Below are positions 1 to 6,390 of a stretch of DNA of 14,768 nt, piece by piece. Position numbers and translations under genes: made by a program. Source of the DNA: CAYNWT01 sp964450955 (GTDB lineage: Bacteria; Planctomycetota; Planctomycetia; Planctomycetales; Planctomycetaceae); the NCBI GenBank assembly GCA_964450955.1, contig CAYVFI010000070.1, forward strand, positions 1 through 14,768, written 5' to 3'. The number at the start of each line of letters is the position of its first letter. The first letter of the stretch is position 1. Below the pieces are notes generated by a model. That model worked only from the letters and a program-made list of their open reading frames with translations. It was not told where the DNA came from and searched no databases.

Positions 1-97
1 TAATATGTCGGACTGTATGTGTAGCCCACGCTCGGATTTCCAAAGGCGAATCCGGTGCCGACCGACCAAGGCCCTTCACCTTTGTCAATCCAATTGT

Positions 98-145
98 TTG
101 GCCTACACCAATCAAGAATTCGCCTACGTTCCTGACACCTTAAAA
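98..145. repeat. REP-like repeat, inverted orientation, first copy of a longer 5' flank
   Basis: The stretch from 98 to 127 (core GCCTACACCAATCAAGAA) runs directly into GTTCCTGACACCTTAAA, the inverse of the AAGGTGTCAGGAAC core found elsewhere in the window. The same 30-base flank plus core recurs at 681-746. There a 23-base segment is inserted between flank and core. The repetition is seen directly; assignment to a RAYT-associated REP family is inferred from the nearby transposase genes. Confidence 0.75.
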
Positions 146-435
146 TGATCCCTGAGCAAAGAACTGGCAGGCCGACAAGTCTCGTACCACACATCTGCTT
201 TTGGCTTTCCCTGCCCATTGCGATCTGGTTCAATTTTTTCTTCTTCGATTCCCACTTGGGCGTTTGGCCATGGTATTTGTCACCGCGCGAAGCCTGGATG
301 GACAGGATCGAATTCTTGCTTTTCTTCGCGACACCACTAAGTATTGGACTGTTGTTGGCATTCTTTGCTCGTGGTCTTCGCCGGTATTTCCTGTTTGCGT
401 TTTTTCTCGCCGGAGTACTATTCAGTCTCGTCTAG
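145..435 (+). CDS. Small hydrophobic membrane protein, 96 aa, unknown function
   Basis: The product is strongly hydrophobic. Three membrane-spanning segments are apparent, roughly residues 15-35, 56-74 and 79-96, with basic residues (RGLRR) between the last two. I do not recognise a family. The ATG lies only a few bases after the REP-like core GTTCCTGACACCTTAAA, so there is no room for a conventional upstream ribosome-binding site outside the repeat. The repeat may have replaced the native 5' region, in which case this is the remainder of a longer gene. The stop codon is followed within 10 bases by another repeat cluster. Hydrophobicity and uninterrupted length favour a coding origin, but expression is doubtful. 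Confidence 0.4.
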   Translation: MIPEQRTGRPTSLVPHICFWLSLPIAIWFNFFFFDSHLGVWPWYLSPREAWMDRIEFLLFFATPLSIGLLLAFFARGLRRYFLFAFFLAGVLFSLV

Positions 436-443
436 CACACAGA

Positions 444-520
444 AAAAGGTGTCACACACAAGCACACACACATCAAAAGGTGTCACACACATCAAAAGGT
501 GTCAGGAACCTTTAATTGAC
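444..520 (+). repeat. Three tandem AAAAGGTGTCA cores upstream of the truncated RAYT
   Basis: Cores lie at 444-454, 475-485 and 494-504. The last extends into GGAACCTTTAATTGAC, which ends at 520. Spacers are CA-rich; the 19-base unit ACACACATCAAAAGGTGTC occurs twice in direct succession (466-484 and 485-503). The terminal copy can fold as AAAGGT, a 7-base loop (GTCAGGA), then ACCTTT. The same arrangement with a different spacer precedes the intact RAYT at 2592-2656. Confidence 0.8.
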
Positions 521-551
521 GCTAAGTAGTGATTTTGCCTACTCCTGGTTC

Positions 552-653
552 ATGGGACGCCCAAAACGAGCCGCAAAAGGTGGTCTGATCTACCACGTTC
601 TCAACCGAGCCAACGCTCGGATGATGATCTTTGACAAAGACAAAGACTTTGAA
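552..653 (+). pseudogene. Truncated RAYT (Y1_Tnp) transposase, N-terminal 34 codons only
   Basis: The reading frame from the ATG at 552 matches the first 34 codons of the intact RAYT at 2689. I count 96 of 102 identical bases. Four of the six differences are synonymous; the other two change one codon from Asp to Lys. Homology stops after the codons for DFE. From about 654 the frame runs into REP-like sequence (AAAAGGTGCCAGGAGCC). The catalytic HUH motif and tyrosine are both missing, so the fragment cannot be active. Its 5' side carries the same extended REP core as the intact copy. Mostly synonymous divergence suggests that both copies descend from sequences that were under selection, rather than one being a very recent duplicate. 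Confidence 0.85.
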
Positions 654-658
654 CAAGC

Positions 659-746
659 GAAAAGGTGCCAGGAGCCTTTGGCCTACACCAATCAAGAACT
701 CGCCTACGTTCCCAGCCGCTGCTGGAAACGGTTCCTGACACCTTAA
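659..746. repeat. Variant REP core plus flank and inverted REP after the truncated RAYT
   Basis: A variant core GAAAAGGTGCCAGGAGCC (660-677) is followed by the 30-base flank seen at 98-127 and then by the inverse core GTTCCTGACACCTTAAA (731-747). Between flank and inverse core lies a hairpin at 707-730: CGTTCCCAGC, loop CGCT, GCTGGAAACG, a 10-bp stem with one mismatch. Relative to the copy at 98-145 this is a 23-base insertion bounded by GTTCC on both sides. Confidence 0.7.
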
Positions 747-1102
747 ACATGATCTCGGTGGAACGAAGTTACGATGGCGGACCGATGTTTCGTGGCGAAG
801 AGTAGGTCCGAATGAAATTGAAATTAAGATGAAAATCCTAATAAAGGTGCAAGATCGTTTTGAAGATCCTTACGACCTGATAAACACTGGCAAATATTGG
901 GAATCCCTCAATCCACTGTGTGGAGATCCGTCTGGTGCTCGCCCGTATCCAATAGAAGCGCTGCATTCGACGACGGTTACGAAAAGACGCAATTGGGAGC
1001 CTGTCATTCTCTTCAACCCTGTCCAAACACCATCCTTGTTTCCGGGAGAACACAATCGACGACTCGACCACCTCTTCCGCTAGGACAGCGCAAGCCCAGC
1101 CC
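747..1102. other. Region without a convincing gene; possible 5' remnant of the next CDS
   Basis: An open frame of 84 codons runs from ATG 829 to 1083, but it has no recognised domain. A short open tail from the ATG at 749 to a stop at 805 also reads like a decayed gene end. In frame with 829-1083, the peptide NPVQTPSLFPGE near 1015-1050 resembles the NPYQ-P start common in planctomycete membrane proteins. The other frame then continues as TIDDSTTSSARTAQAQPLG into the CDS at 1103. This hints at a frameshifted 5' end rather than an independent gene. Confidence 0.3.
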
Positions 1103-1507
1103 TTGGGCTGGCTCGCGATTGCCTCCATCGTCGTGGGTACAGCTGCAATTCTTGTTGCCCTTGTTGTTACAGAGTTGTTTTCTGAGTCCGCAGTCGTTCG
1201 CTCAGATGTATCAAGAACCCGTATTGTCGGAGAGTGGGAAACTCGTTGCGACGTAGGTGCCCTAGACCCCATAAGGCTCAAACTGATGCCAGATGGTTCC
1301 GCCACGGTGACCACTTCATATGGGATTCATGATGGCGACTGGCTCACGACCGACCGCTATGAGGTCTGCGTCGTATACATGACCTCACCCGATGTTGGTA
1401 CCACGATGTGCTGGGAGGTTGATTCCGCAGGTGTTGAAGATGTGCTCCTTATTCCCCAGAGAGTCAAAGGGGAGCAATCTTGGGTTTACCGAAAGGTGAG
1501 TTGGTGA
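1103..1507 (+). CDS. Membrane-anchored hypothetical protein, about 134 aa, start uncertain
   Basis: Residues 1-25 form one hydrophobic helix (LAIASIVVGTAAILVALVV), followed by a soluble region of about 105 residues that is probably outside the membrane. The soluble part starts with GEWETRCD and has alternating beta-strand-like stretches, resembling small lipocalin-like or 'lipid-binding' tails, but I cannot assign a family. The first available start is a TTG at 1103, immediately before the membrane helix. The frame stays open and protein-like upstream (TIDDSTTSSARTAQAQP), so the true start may be lost or further upstream. The stop overlaps the start of the next gene (TGATG), which indicates translational coupling in a two-gene unit. 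Confidence 0.5.
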   Translation: MGWLAIASIVVGTAAILVALVVTELFSESAVVRSDVSRTRIVGEWETRCDVGALDPIRLKLMPDGSATVTTSYGIHDGDWLTTDRYEVCVVYMTSPDVGTTMCWEVDSAGVEDVLLIPQRVKGEQSWVYRKVSW

Positions 1508-2112
1508 TGACTAAGTTGGCAGAACCGCGCCTGCTTCCGCCAGATCGAACGCTCATCTTCGTGTGCTGTGGGCTGATCACCGGGTTTTCCGCCGGACTGC
1601 CGCCAGGCGCACAGGAAGGTGTCGCTCCTCCTCTGCTGCTGGCCATAGGATCTGCAGTTGCGACGTACACAGCTTACCGCTGCGTCGGTCTCGTCCGACT
1701 AGTCGGCTGTACCCTGGCGATAGCCATTGTCTATGGAACCGTGTGGAATGTCGCTATCATCATCAACGACCTGCCAGCAACCCTTCATGTACGGCTTCTC
1801 CGCTCCGCATTTGTGGGCGCGACTTCTGGAGCCGCTACGCACTTCTTCGTACTGGCCCTCCACAATTATGCTCTTTCTTCAAGTGTGCCCATACACAAGT
1901 CATGGGGCCGAGAGCTAGTCTTCAGTACGATTATATACGCAAGCTGCCTAACATCGCCTCGAGCACTCGATTCGCAGTGGGGTCTCGTACCGTTGCTCAT
2001 CTGCTTCCATGTTGCCGCTCTACACGTTTCTATCATGTGCGGCTTGGCAAGTGCCAAAAAGGTGGCGGAGAAGAAAAAGGTGTCAGGAACGAATGGCACT
2101 GTCGCAAAATAG
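1507..2112 (+). CDS. Polytopic membrane protein, 201 aa, unknown function, C-terminus from repeat DNA
   Basis: The ATG at 1507 overlaps the upstream stop codon and is preceded by AGGTGAG at 1494-1500, a good ribosome-binding site, so it is preferred over the TTG at 1480. The protein has about five hydrophobic segments: roughly residues 17-33, 43-58, 63-84, 100-120 and 157-176. Its family is not recognised. The last codons (AEKKKVSGTNG) are read through the REP-like core GAAAAAGGTGTCAGGAAC at 2073-2090. The native C-terminus has therefore probably been replaced by the repeat and following DNA. The pairing with the 1103 gene suggests a shared membrane role; no more can be said. Confidence 0.6.
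   Translation: MTKLAEPRLLPPDRTLIFVCCGLITGFSAGLPPGAQEGVAPPLLLAIGSAVATYTAYRCVGLVRLVGCTLAIAIVYGTVWNVAIIINDLPATLHVRLLRSAFVGATSGAATHFFVLALHNYALSSSVPIHKSWGRELVFSTIIYASCLTSPRALDSQWGLVPLLICFHVAALHVSIMCGLASAKKVAEKKKVSGTNGTVAK
2073..2090 (+). repeat. REP-like core inside the 3' end of a CDS
   Basis: GAAAAAGGTGTCAGGAAC matches the core that flanks the RAYT genes. Here it is solitary and in plus orientation, and lies inside the last 15 codons of the preceding membrane-protein gene. It lacks the CCTTTAATTGA extension seen at 520 and 2653. Confidence 0.7.
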
Positions 2113-2185
2113 CATGCGCGCAGGTTGGTCTATGGCGCGACCGTAATTTTGAAATAGATTTGGTCCGTCATGACGCGTCTTGAGT

Positions 2186-2208
2186 TCATCGCCCTCATCT
2201 GGCGATGA
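2186..2208 (+). other. Perfect 8-bp hairpin between membrane gene and IS fragment
   Basis: TCATCGCC, a 7-base loop (CTCATCT) and GGCGATGA form a perfect stem. No T-tract follows, so it is not a standard intrinsic terminator. It lies 77 bases after the membrane-protein stop and about 10 bases before a second hairpin. It may belong to the left end of the IS4-type element. Confidence 0.5.
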
Positions 2209-2217
2209 GAAGAGTAG

Positions 2218-2261
2218 CCCTCTCTGGTTCAGTAGTCGCTGAAAAGCCAGGGAGGGTTTTT
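2218..2261 (+). terminator. Hairpin with T-tract at the left end of the IS4-type fragment
   Basis: CCCTCTCTGG (2218-2227) pairs with CCAGGGAGGG (2247-2256), a 10-bp stem with one G-T wobble, and is followed directly by TTTTT (2257-2261). This is the form of an intrinsic terminator. It sits immediately upstream of the transposase ATG at 2264, so it could block read-through into the transposase, a common IS feature. It could equally be part of the IS terminal sequence. Confidence 0.6.
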
Positions 2262-2263
2262 CT

Positions 2264-2584
2264 ATGTCGACTCATGAACCAGTATTTCGTGAACGCCGCA
2301 GCGGTAACTTTCAACAGATCGTTGCCAGCTTCCTCGGTCATGATGGGCTGCCGTTTGCTTCTGTCCTCTCGGCCGAACGGATCACTCGCGTGTTTGTAAA
2401 GCACATGGGACTGTTCGGGTTCAGCGGCGTGTATTCGACTGCCATGGTGTTATGGGCGTTTCTTGCTCAGGTGCTGGCAGACGGCAAGGGAGCCGCTTGT
2501 CAGGCAGCAGTCGCTAATGTCGTTTCTCACTGTTTGCAGCGCGGGAAAGAACCGCCGACGGCTGACACTGGAGACTACTGCAGA
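2264..2584 (+). pseudogene. IS4-family transposase, 5' fragment (about 107 codons)
   Basis: The translated start contains SGVYSTAMVLWAFLAQVL, followed by a conserved-looking stretch rich in ADGKGAACQAAVANVVSHC and ending with EPPTADTGDYCR. I recognise this as the N-terminal region of planctomycete IS4-family DDE transposases, which usually continue with an ARAKL-like sequence and total more than 400 residues. Here homology ends after YCR, and the frame runs into GA-rich spacers and tandem REP cores. The catalytic DDE residues are absent, so the fragment is inactive. The break point coincides with the first repeat unit, implying that a REP/RAYT insertion or a recombination there removed the rest. 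Family recognition is from memory of conserved motifs. Confidence 0.75.
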
Positions 2585-2591
2585 AAGAGAG

Positions 2592-2656
2592 AAAAGGTGT
2601 CAAAAAGAGAGAAAAGGTGTCACAGGGAGAAAAGGTGTCAGGAACCTTTAATTGAC
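2592..2656 (+). repeat. Three tandem AAAAGGTGTCA cores upstream of the intact RAYT
   Basis: Cores lie at 2592-2602, 2612-2622 and 2630-2640. The last extends as GGAACCTTTAATTGAC, ending at 2656. Spacers are GA-rich (AAAGAGAG and ACAGGGAG types), unlike the CA-rich spacers at 444-520. The terminal core and its extension are identical to those at 494-520 and lie a similar distance (about 32 bases) from the RAYT start codon. Confidence 0.8.
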
Positions 2657-2688
2657 CAATTGAGGTTCCAATCAGTACAACTCGTCCC

Positions 2689-3378
2689 ATGGGACGCCCA
2701 AAACGAGCCGCAAAAGGCGGTCTGATTTACCATGTTCTCAACCGAGCCAACGCTCGGATGATGATCTTCGACAAAGACGATGACTTTGAAGCGTTCGAAC
2801 GAACGCTCATTGAAGCCGTCGCCAAGTTCAACATGCGACTGTTGAGCTATTGCCTGATGGGAAACCACTGGCACCTTGTGGTCTGGCCAAGAAAAGACGA
2901 CGACCTCTCGCGGTTCATCGGCTGGCTGACGCTGACCCATACCCAGCGTTGGCACGCTCATCAGGGAACCACCGGTTCGGGACATGTGTACCAGGGACGG
3001 TTCAAATCGTTTCCGGTTCAGGATGACGAACACTTCTACACAGTCTGCCGCTACGTCGAACGCAACGCCTTGCGAGCGGGGCTGGTGAGGAGTGCCGACG
3101 AGTGGCGTTGGGGCAGTCTGCACATCTGGAAACACGGAACCGCCGAACAGAAAGCTCAGCTACTTTCCGAGTGGCCCCTGCCCCGCAAACGCTCGTGGCT
3201 CAAGCACGTCAACACCCCAATCACCGAAGCCGAAGCCACAGCGATTCGCAAATCCATCAACCGAGGCTGTCCCTACGGCACCGAACAGTGGAACAAACGC
3301 AAAATCAAACAGCTCGGACTGGAATCCACAGTCAAACCACGCGGCCGACCGCGGAAAAGTGCAAATAGTGGTTCCTGA
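2689..3378 (+). CDS. REP-associated tyrosine transposase (RAYT), IS200-like Y1_Tnp family
   Basis: The 229-residue product has the layout of TnpA_REP proteins, single-strand DNA endonucleases related to IS200/IS605 transposases that act on REP hairpins. The HUH metal-binding motif is H60-W61-H62 within CLMGNHWHLVVW. The probable nucleophile is Y122 in RYVERNALRAGLV, and the conserved GHVYQGRFKS lies between them at about 98-107. Beyond about residue 135 is a basic C-terminal extension with RGRPRK near the end. No good ribosome-binding site precedes the ATG, but the truncated copy shares the same start. The gene is enclosed by a direct-orientation REP core (2630-2656) and an inverse core (3370-3381), as expected for a RAYT-REP unit. 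All recognisable catalytic residues are present, so it is probably functional. Confidence 0.9.
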   Translation: MGRPKRAAKGGLIYHVLNRANARMMIFDKDDDFEAFERTLIEAVAKFNMRLLSYCLMGNHWHLVVWPRKDDDLSRFIGWLTLTHTQRWHAHQGTTGSGHVYQGRFKSFPVQDDEHFYTVCRYVERNALRAGLVRSADEWRWGSLHIWKHGTAEQKAQLLSEWPLPRKRSWLKHVNTPITEAEATAIRKSINRGCPYGTEQWNKRKIKQLGLESTVKPRGRPRKSANSGS

Positions 3379-3381
3379 CAC
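3369..3381 (-). repeat. Inverse REP core closing the intact RAYT unit
   Basis: TGGTTCCTGACAC is the reverse complement of the GTGTCAGGAACC core. It overlaps the last codons of the RAYT gene and faces the direct copy at 2630-2656, making an inverted pair of about 750 bp around the transposase. Confidence 0.7.
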
Positions 3382-3628
3382 ATGTCAGCAACGATTTCCG
3401 GTTCGAACGTGGATAGTTGGGCTTTGGCGACCAGAGATATGCCTCTCGTGTCGTCAGCCGTTTCCAGCTTGTCCACGATACCCTTGCCTCAGACCACACT
3501 TTCCAGCCCAGATCTCCTTGGAGGCTGGATGATCTACTTCGATGCGGACCGGGACTGAAAGATATGTTGTGCGGGTTGGGCGAAAGCTGGCGTTGGTCGT
3601 GAGCCCTTATCGGGTCGTGACACCGTGA
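3382..3628 (+). pseudogene. Coding-like remnant with a likely frameshift, family unknown
   Basis: From the ATG at 3382, which lies at the edge of the inverse REP core, a 58-codon frame ends at 3556-3558 with LLGGWMIYFDADRD. Dropping one base at the stop lets translation continue as ERYVVRVGRKLALVVSPYR to a stop at 3626-3628. The joined sequence reads more like real protein than either frame alone. It could be the 3' remainder of a gene interrupted by the RAYT unit and later frameshifted. I do not recognise the family, and an open frame also exists on the opposite strand, so confidence is low. Confidence 0.3.
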
Positions 3629-3632
3629 TTCG

Positions 3633-3672
3633 GTCCAATTGCACATTCTTTTTCGAAGATGACCAATTGGAC
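3633..3672. other. Inverted repeat upstream of the sulfatase gene
   Basis: GTCCAATTG (3633-3641) and CAATTGGAC (3664-3672) form a perfect 9-bp inverted repeat with a 22-base spacer, about 64 bases upstream of the proposed sulfatase start. It could be an operator, a 5' mRNA structure or a repeat relic. No T-tract follows on either strand. The rest of 3629-3735 shows nothing recognisable. Confidence 0.4.
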
Positions 3673-3735
3673 GGAACAGTGGGCTGACATCATTAGAAGT
3701 AGCGACTGCGGGTTGTTTGGTAGTCGCATTCCAGG

Positions 3736-6306
3736 TTGCCGCTGATCACAATAGGTTTATTAGTAAACCTGCGGAGCCTGCCTGTGTTCTCTCTTCTGTT
3801 TATTCTACTGCTTTCGGATCGCCAAACATTCCGGGTGGTATCCACTGACGATGCGGCATGGTCGCAGAAGGCGACATGGGATCAACAGACGCTGATACCG
3901 GAAGCCTCTGACCGCGTCCTGATTCCAGGCCGTAATCGCCAAAAGCGTTCCATCTCAATCAAAGCGGTCACCGACGCAAATGCGGCCAGCGTGATGGTGG
4001 GAGCGGCTGAGAGTGGTTTTGGCAGCCTGACGATCTGCGGGACTCTTAATGTCGATGATTCCGCGAGAGATCTGGATCGGCAGGCCGGCCGGATGTACGT
4101 GGGTCGGCAGCAAGGCAACGGCGTTGTCATGCAGGAACCCGACAGCAATGTCGTGCTGGGTCGTTCGCTGCGGATAGGTTACGACAGCGTGGGCGACGGG
4201 GAATACTTTGTCCGTGACGCCGAACTTCGCGTAGGACAGGATCTTCACGTTGGTGGGGACAAGCAGACCGTGGGCTTGTTAGACCTGACTGGGTCGGCTC
4301 GGGTCCAGGCCCAGGACGTCCATATGGGATCGGGTAACGCAAAGATTAAGCTTACCTCGGTGGATGATCATGTTCCGGCGATATCAGTCGAACGTACCGG
4401 TTCGCTTCAGGGATCGTTGACTGTGGATCTGCGATCGATTCAAAACGCCGTGCAGTCGATCCCTTTGATTTCGATGGGGGGTAACCGAAGCGGTGGGTTC
4501 CGTCGCGTTCGAGTGCACACGCAACAGAATGTCCACTACGAATTGACATATCGGGATAATGACGTCGTTTTAGAGAAGACCGATCGCCCTCTGATTCGGT
4601 TCGAGGATTGGCGAGAACATCACTTTGGTGCAGAAGGAACACCCGGATCAGGTGCTTACGACGATCCCGATGCCGATGGCGTTCCGAACGTGGGGGAATA
4701 CCGGATTGGTTGCAACCCACACGTTCACGAAGGTGATGCCGTTCGCCCCGCTGTCAACTCTGCCGGTCGAGTCTCGTTTCGATACATCGAGCGGACAGAT
4801 CGCACTGATGTTCGGGTTGTCCCTCAGGCCAGTACAAACGGGCGTGTGTGGTCCAGTGAGTTATTGACGACTCAAGTGATCTCAACCACCGGGAACACCC
4901 GGGTCATGCGAGCCACGGCGACATCGTCAGATCTGGTCTTTCGGTTGGCGTTCGAGCTGTTACCGGATGAAGATGTTCGGCCAAACGTTTTGTTTGTTGT
5001 CGTAGACGATCTCAACGACTGGACCGAGGGGCTGGGTGGGCATCCGGAGGCACTGACTCCGAACTTCAATCGCATCGCTGGTCGAGGAGTCCGGTTCACT
5101 CAGGCTTATACAACGACGGCTCTTTGCAATCCCGCTCGCGTCGCAATGCTGACAGGCCGGCTCCCAACGTCCACGGGCATCTACGGCAACAGTAACCCAA
5201 TGCGGCTCAGCCCGGTGCTGGCGGACGCAGTCACGATTCCCGAGAACTTTAAGGCGAGTGGATACAATATTTCCGGGGGTGGGAAGCTATTCCACGGCAG
5301 ACCTGAAGTGGAATGGGACGCATATTTTCCTTCTCTCACGGACAACCGACCTATCGACCCACTCCCACGCAACAGGCCACTTAATGGAATCAGGAATCCG
5401 CTGGTTCGTTGGTTCGATTGGGGGCCGGTAGATGTCCCGGACGATGAGATGGGTGATGGGCAGGTCGCTAACTGGGTCGCATCCCGCCTTGCTAATTCTC
5501 CCGAAGAGCCGTTCCTTCTGACTTGCGGATTCTTCCGCCCGCATCTGCCTTTGTTTGTGCCTCCAAAGTTCTTCGAACCATTTGCCAATGCCGATCTGCC
5601 GCCGGGGATCTTTCCTGACGATCTGGATGATCTTCCGGACTTCGCAGTGCGGTGGATCGAGGAACGCAGTGGTAGTGATCATCGTGCCGTGCTGGCCAAT
5701 GACGAATGGCACAACGGGGTTAGAGCGTACCTGGCTTGCGTGTACTTCGCTGATCAGCAACTGGGGCGGGTGCTGGATGCCCTGGAGAATAGTTCTTCGC
5801 TTAGAAACACAATTGTTGTGGTCACTTCGGATCACGGTTGGCAATTGGGTGAGAAAACAGCATGGCGGAAGGGATCGATGTGGGAGGCCGCGTGTCACGT
5901 TCCACTAATTATTTCAGCGCCGGGAACCACAACGGCTGGAACCGAGTGCCATGAGACCGTGTCGCTGATTGATCTTTACCCAACGCTGAATGAACTGTGC
6001 AACCTGTCAACAATCTCAACCCTGGACGGGCAAAGCCTGGTCCCACAGCTGCGGGACCCATCGGCAACTCGGACGACTCCCGCGATCACGACACGCTACT
6101 ACAACCACACCGTGCGGGATAAGCGGTGGCGATATGTCCGATATGAGACTGGCCAGGAAGAACTCTACGACCACCTGACCGACACGTACGAGCAACACAA
6201 TCTGGCCAATGATCCAGAACACAGAGCCACCATGGACCGGCTGGCTGGCTGGATTCCTGAAGACCAGCACCCACCAGTGAATGGCAACGATGATGACGAC
6301 GGCTAG
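3736..6306 (+). CDS. Secreted multidomain S1-type sulfatase, iduronate-2-sulfatase-like, 856 aa
   Basis: The C-terminal half is a formylglycine sulfatase that would hydrolyse sulfate esters, probably on algal or host polysaccharides outside the cytoplasm. RPNVLFVVVDDLNDW (from residue 415) supplies metal ligands D424 and D425. The maturation motif is CNPAR, with C464 expected to become formylglycine. FFRPHLP (H603), TSDHGWQLGE (D699, H700) and K712 complete the iduronate-2-sulfatase-like active site. Residues 1-27 are hydrophobic, a signal peptide or anchor. Residues about 40-290 are beta-rich with G8-like spacing (ATWDQQTLIPEASDRVLI). DPDADGVPNVGEY (311-322) is a thrombospondin-3/EF-hand-like calcium linker common in planctomycete secreted proteins. 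The start is uncertain: TTG 3736 is the first start after an in-frame stop, and GTG 3784 is the alternative. The gene stands alone on its strand. Confidence 0.88.
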   Translation: MPLITIGLLVNLRSLPVFSLLFILLLSDRQTFRVVSTDDAAWSQKATWDQQTLIPEASDRVLIPGRNRQKRSISIKAVTDANAASVMVGAAESGFGSLTICGTLNVDDSARDLDRQAGRMYVGRQQGNGVVMQEPDSNVVLGRSLRIGYDSVGDGEYFVRDAELRVGQDLHVGGDKQTVGLLDLTGSARVQAQDVHMGSGNAKIKLTSVDDHVPAISVERTGSLQGSLTVDLRSIQNAVQSIPLISMGGNRSGGFRRVRVHTQQNVHYELTYRDNDVVLEKTDRPLIRFEDWREHHFGAEGTPGSGAYDDPDADGVPNVGEYRIGCNPHVHEGDAVRPAVNSAGRVSFRYIERTDRTDVRVVPQASTNGRVWSSELLTTQVISTTGNTRVMRATATSSDLVFRLAFELLPDEDVRPNVLFVVVDDLNDWTEGLGGHPEALTPNFNRIAGRGVRFTQAYTTTALCNPARVAMLTGRLPTSTGIYGNSNPMRLSPVLADAVTIPENFKASGYNISGGGKLFHGRPEVEWDAYFPSLTDNRPIDPLPRNRPLNGIRNPLVRWFDWGPVDVPDDEMGDGQVANWVASRLANSPEEPFLLTCGFFRPHLPLFVPPKFFEPFANADLPPGIFPDDLDDLPDFAVRWIEERSGSDHRAVLANDEWHNGVRAYLACVYFADQQLGRVLDALENSSSLRNTIVVVTSDHGWQLGEKTAWRKGSMWEAACHVPLIISAPGTTTAGTECHETVSLIDLYPTLNELCNLSTISTLDGQSLVPQLRDPSATRTTPAITTRYYNHTVRDKRWRYVRYETGQEELYDHLTDTYEQHNLANDPEHRATMDRLAGWIPEDQHPPVNGNDDDDG

Positions 6307-6324
6307 TGGAAGTGGGGCATTCGC

Positions 6325-6341
6325 GGACCTCTGCGAGGTCC
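6325..6341 (+). other. Short perfect hairpin after the sulfatase gene
   Basis: GGACCTC, loop TGC and GAGGTCC form a 7-bp stem 18 bases past the sulfatase stop. No T-tract follows, so it may stabilise the mRNA 3' end rather than act as an intrinsic terminator. Confidence 0.45.
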
Positions 6342-6360
6342 AACGCCGGCTTAGTGAGAC

Positions 6361-6381
6361 GAAAAAAGCCGAAGCTCCGGC
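6361..6381 (-). terminator. Intrinsic terminator of the Sir2-family gene
   Basis: Read on the minus strand, GCCGG-AGCT-TCGGC (5 bp with one G-T pair) is followed by TTTTTT and lies about 10 bases past the stop codon of the Sir2 gene. A second short stem (6377-6389) overlaps its base. The position between convergent genes suits termination. Confidence 0.6.
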
Positions 6382-6390
6382 CCAGCCGGA

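Noticed and set aside
444..520. CRISPR array
   Set aside because: The repeats are only 11 bases, spacers are 8-20 bases and low-complexity, and there are no cas genes.
838..1314. 158-codon minus-strand frame
   Set aside because: It runs antisense to the small membrane-protein gene, its product is Arg/Ser-rich with no domain, and the plus-strand frame has a clear membrane helix and a coupled neighbour.
3332..3646. 104-codon minus-strand frame after the RAYT gene
   Set aside because: It overlaps the RAYT 3' end and the inverse repeat; composition is not protein-like and there is no ribosome-binding site.
5287..5898. 203-codon minus-strand frame inside the sulfatase gene
   Set aside because: It is the shadow of a well-supported sulfatase coding sequence; no recognisable motif.
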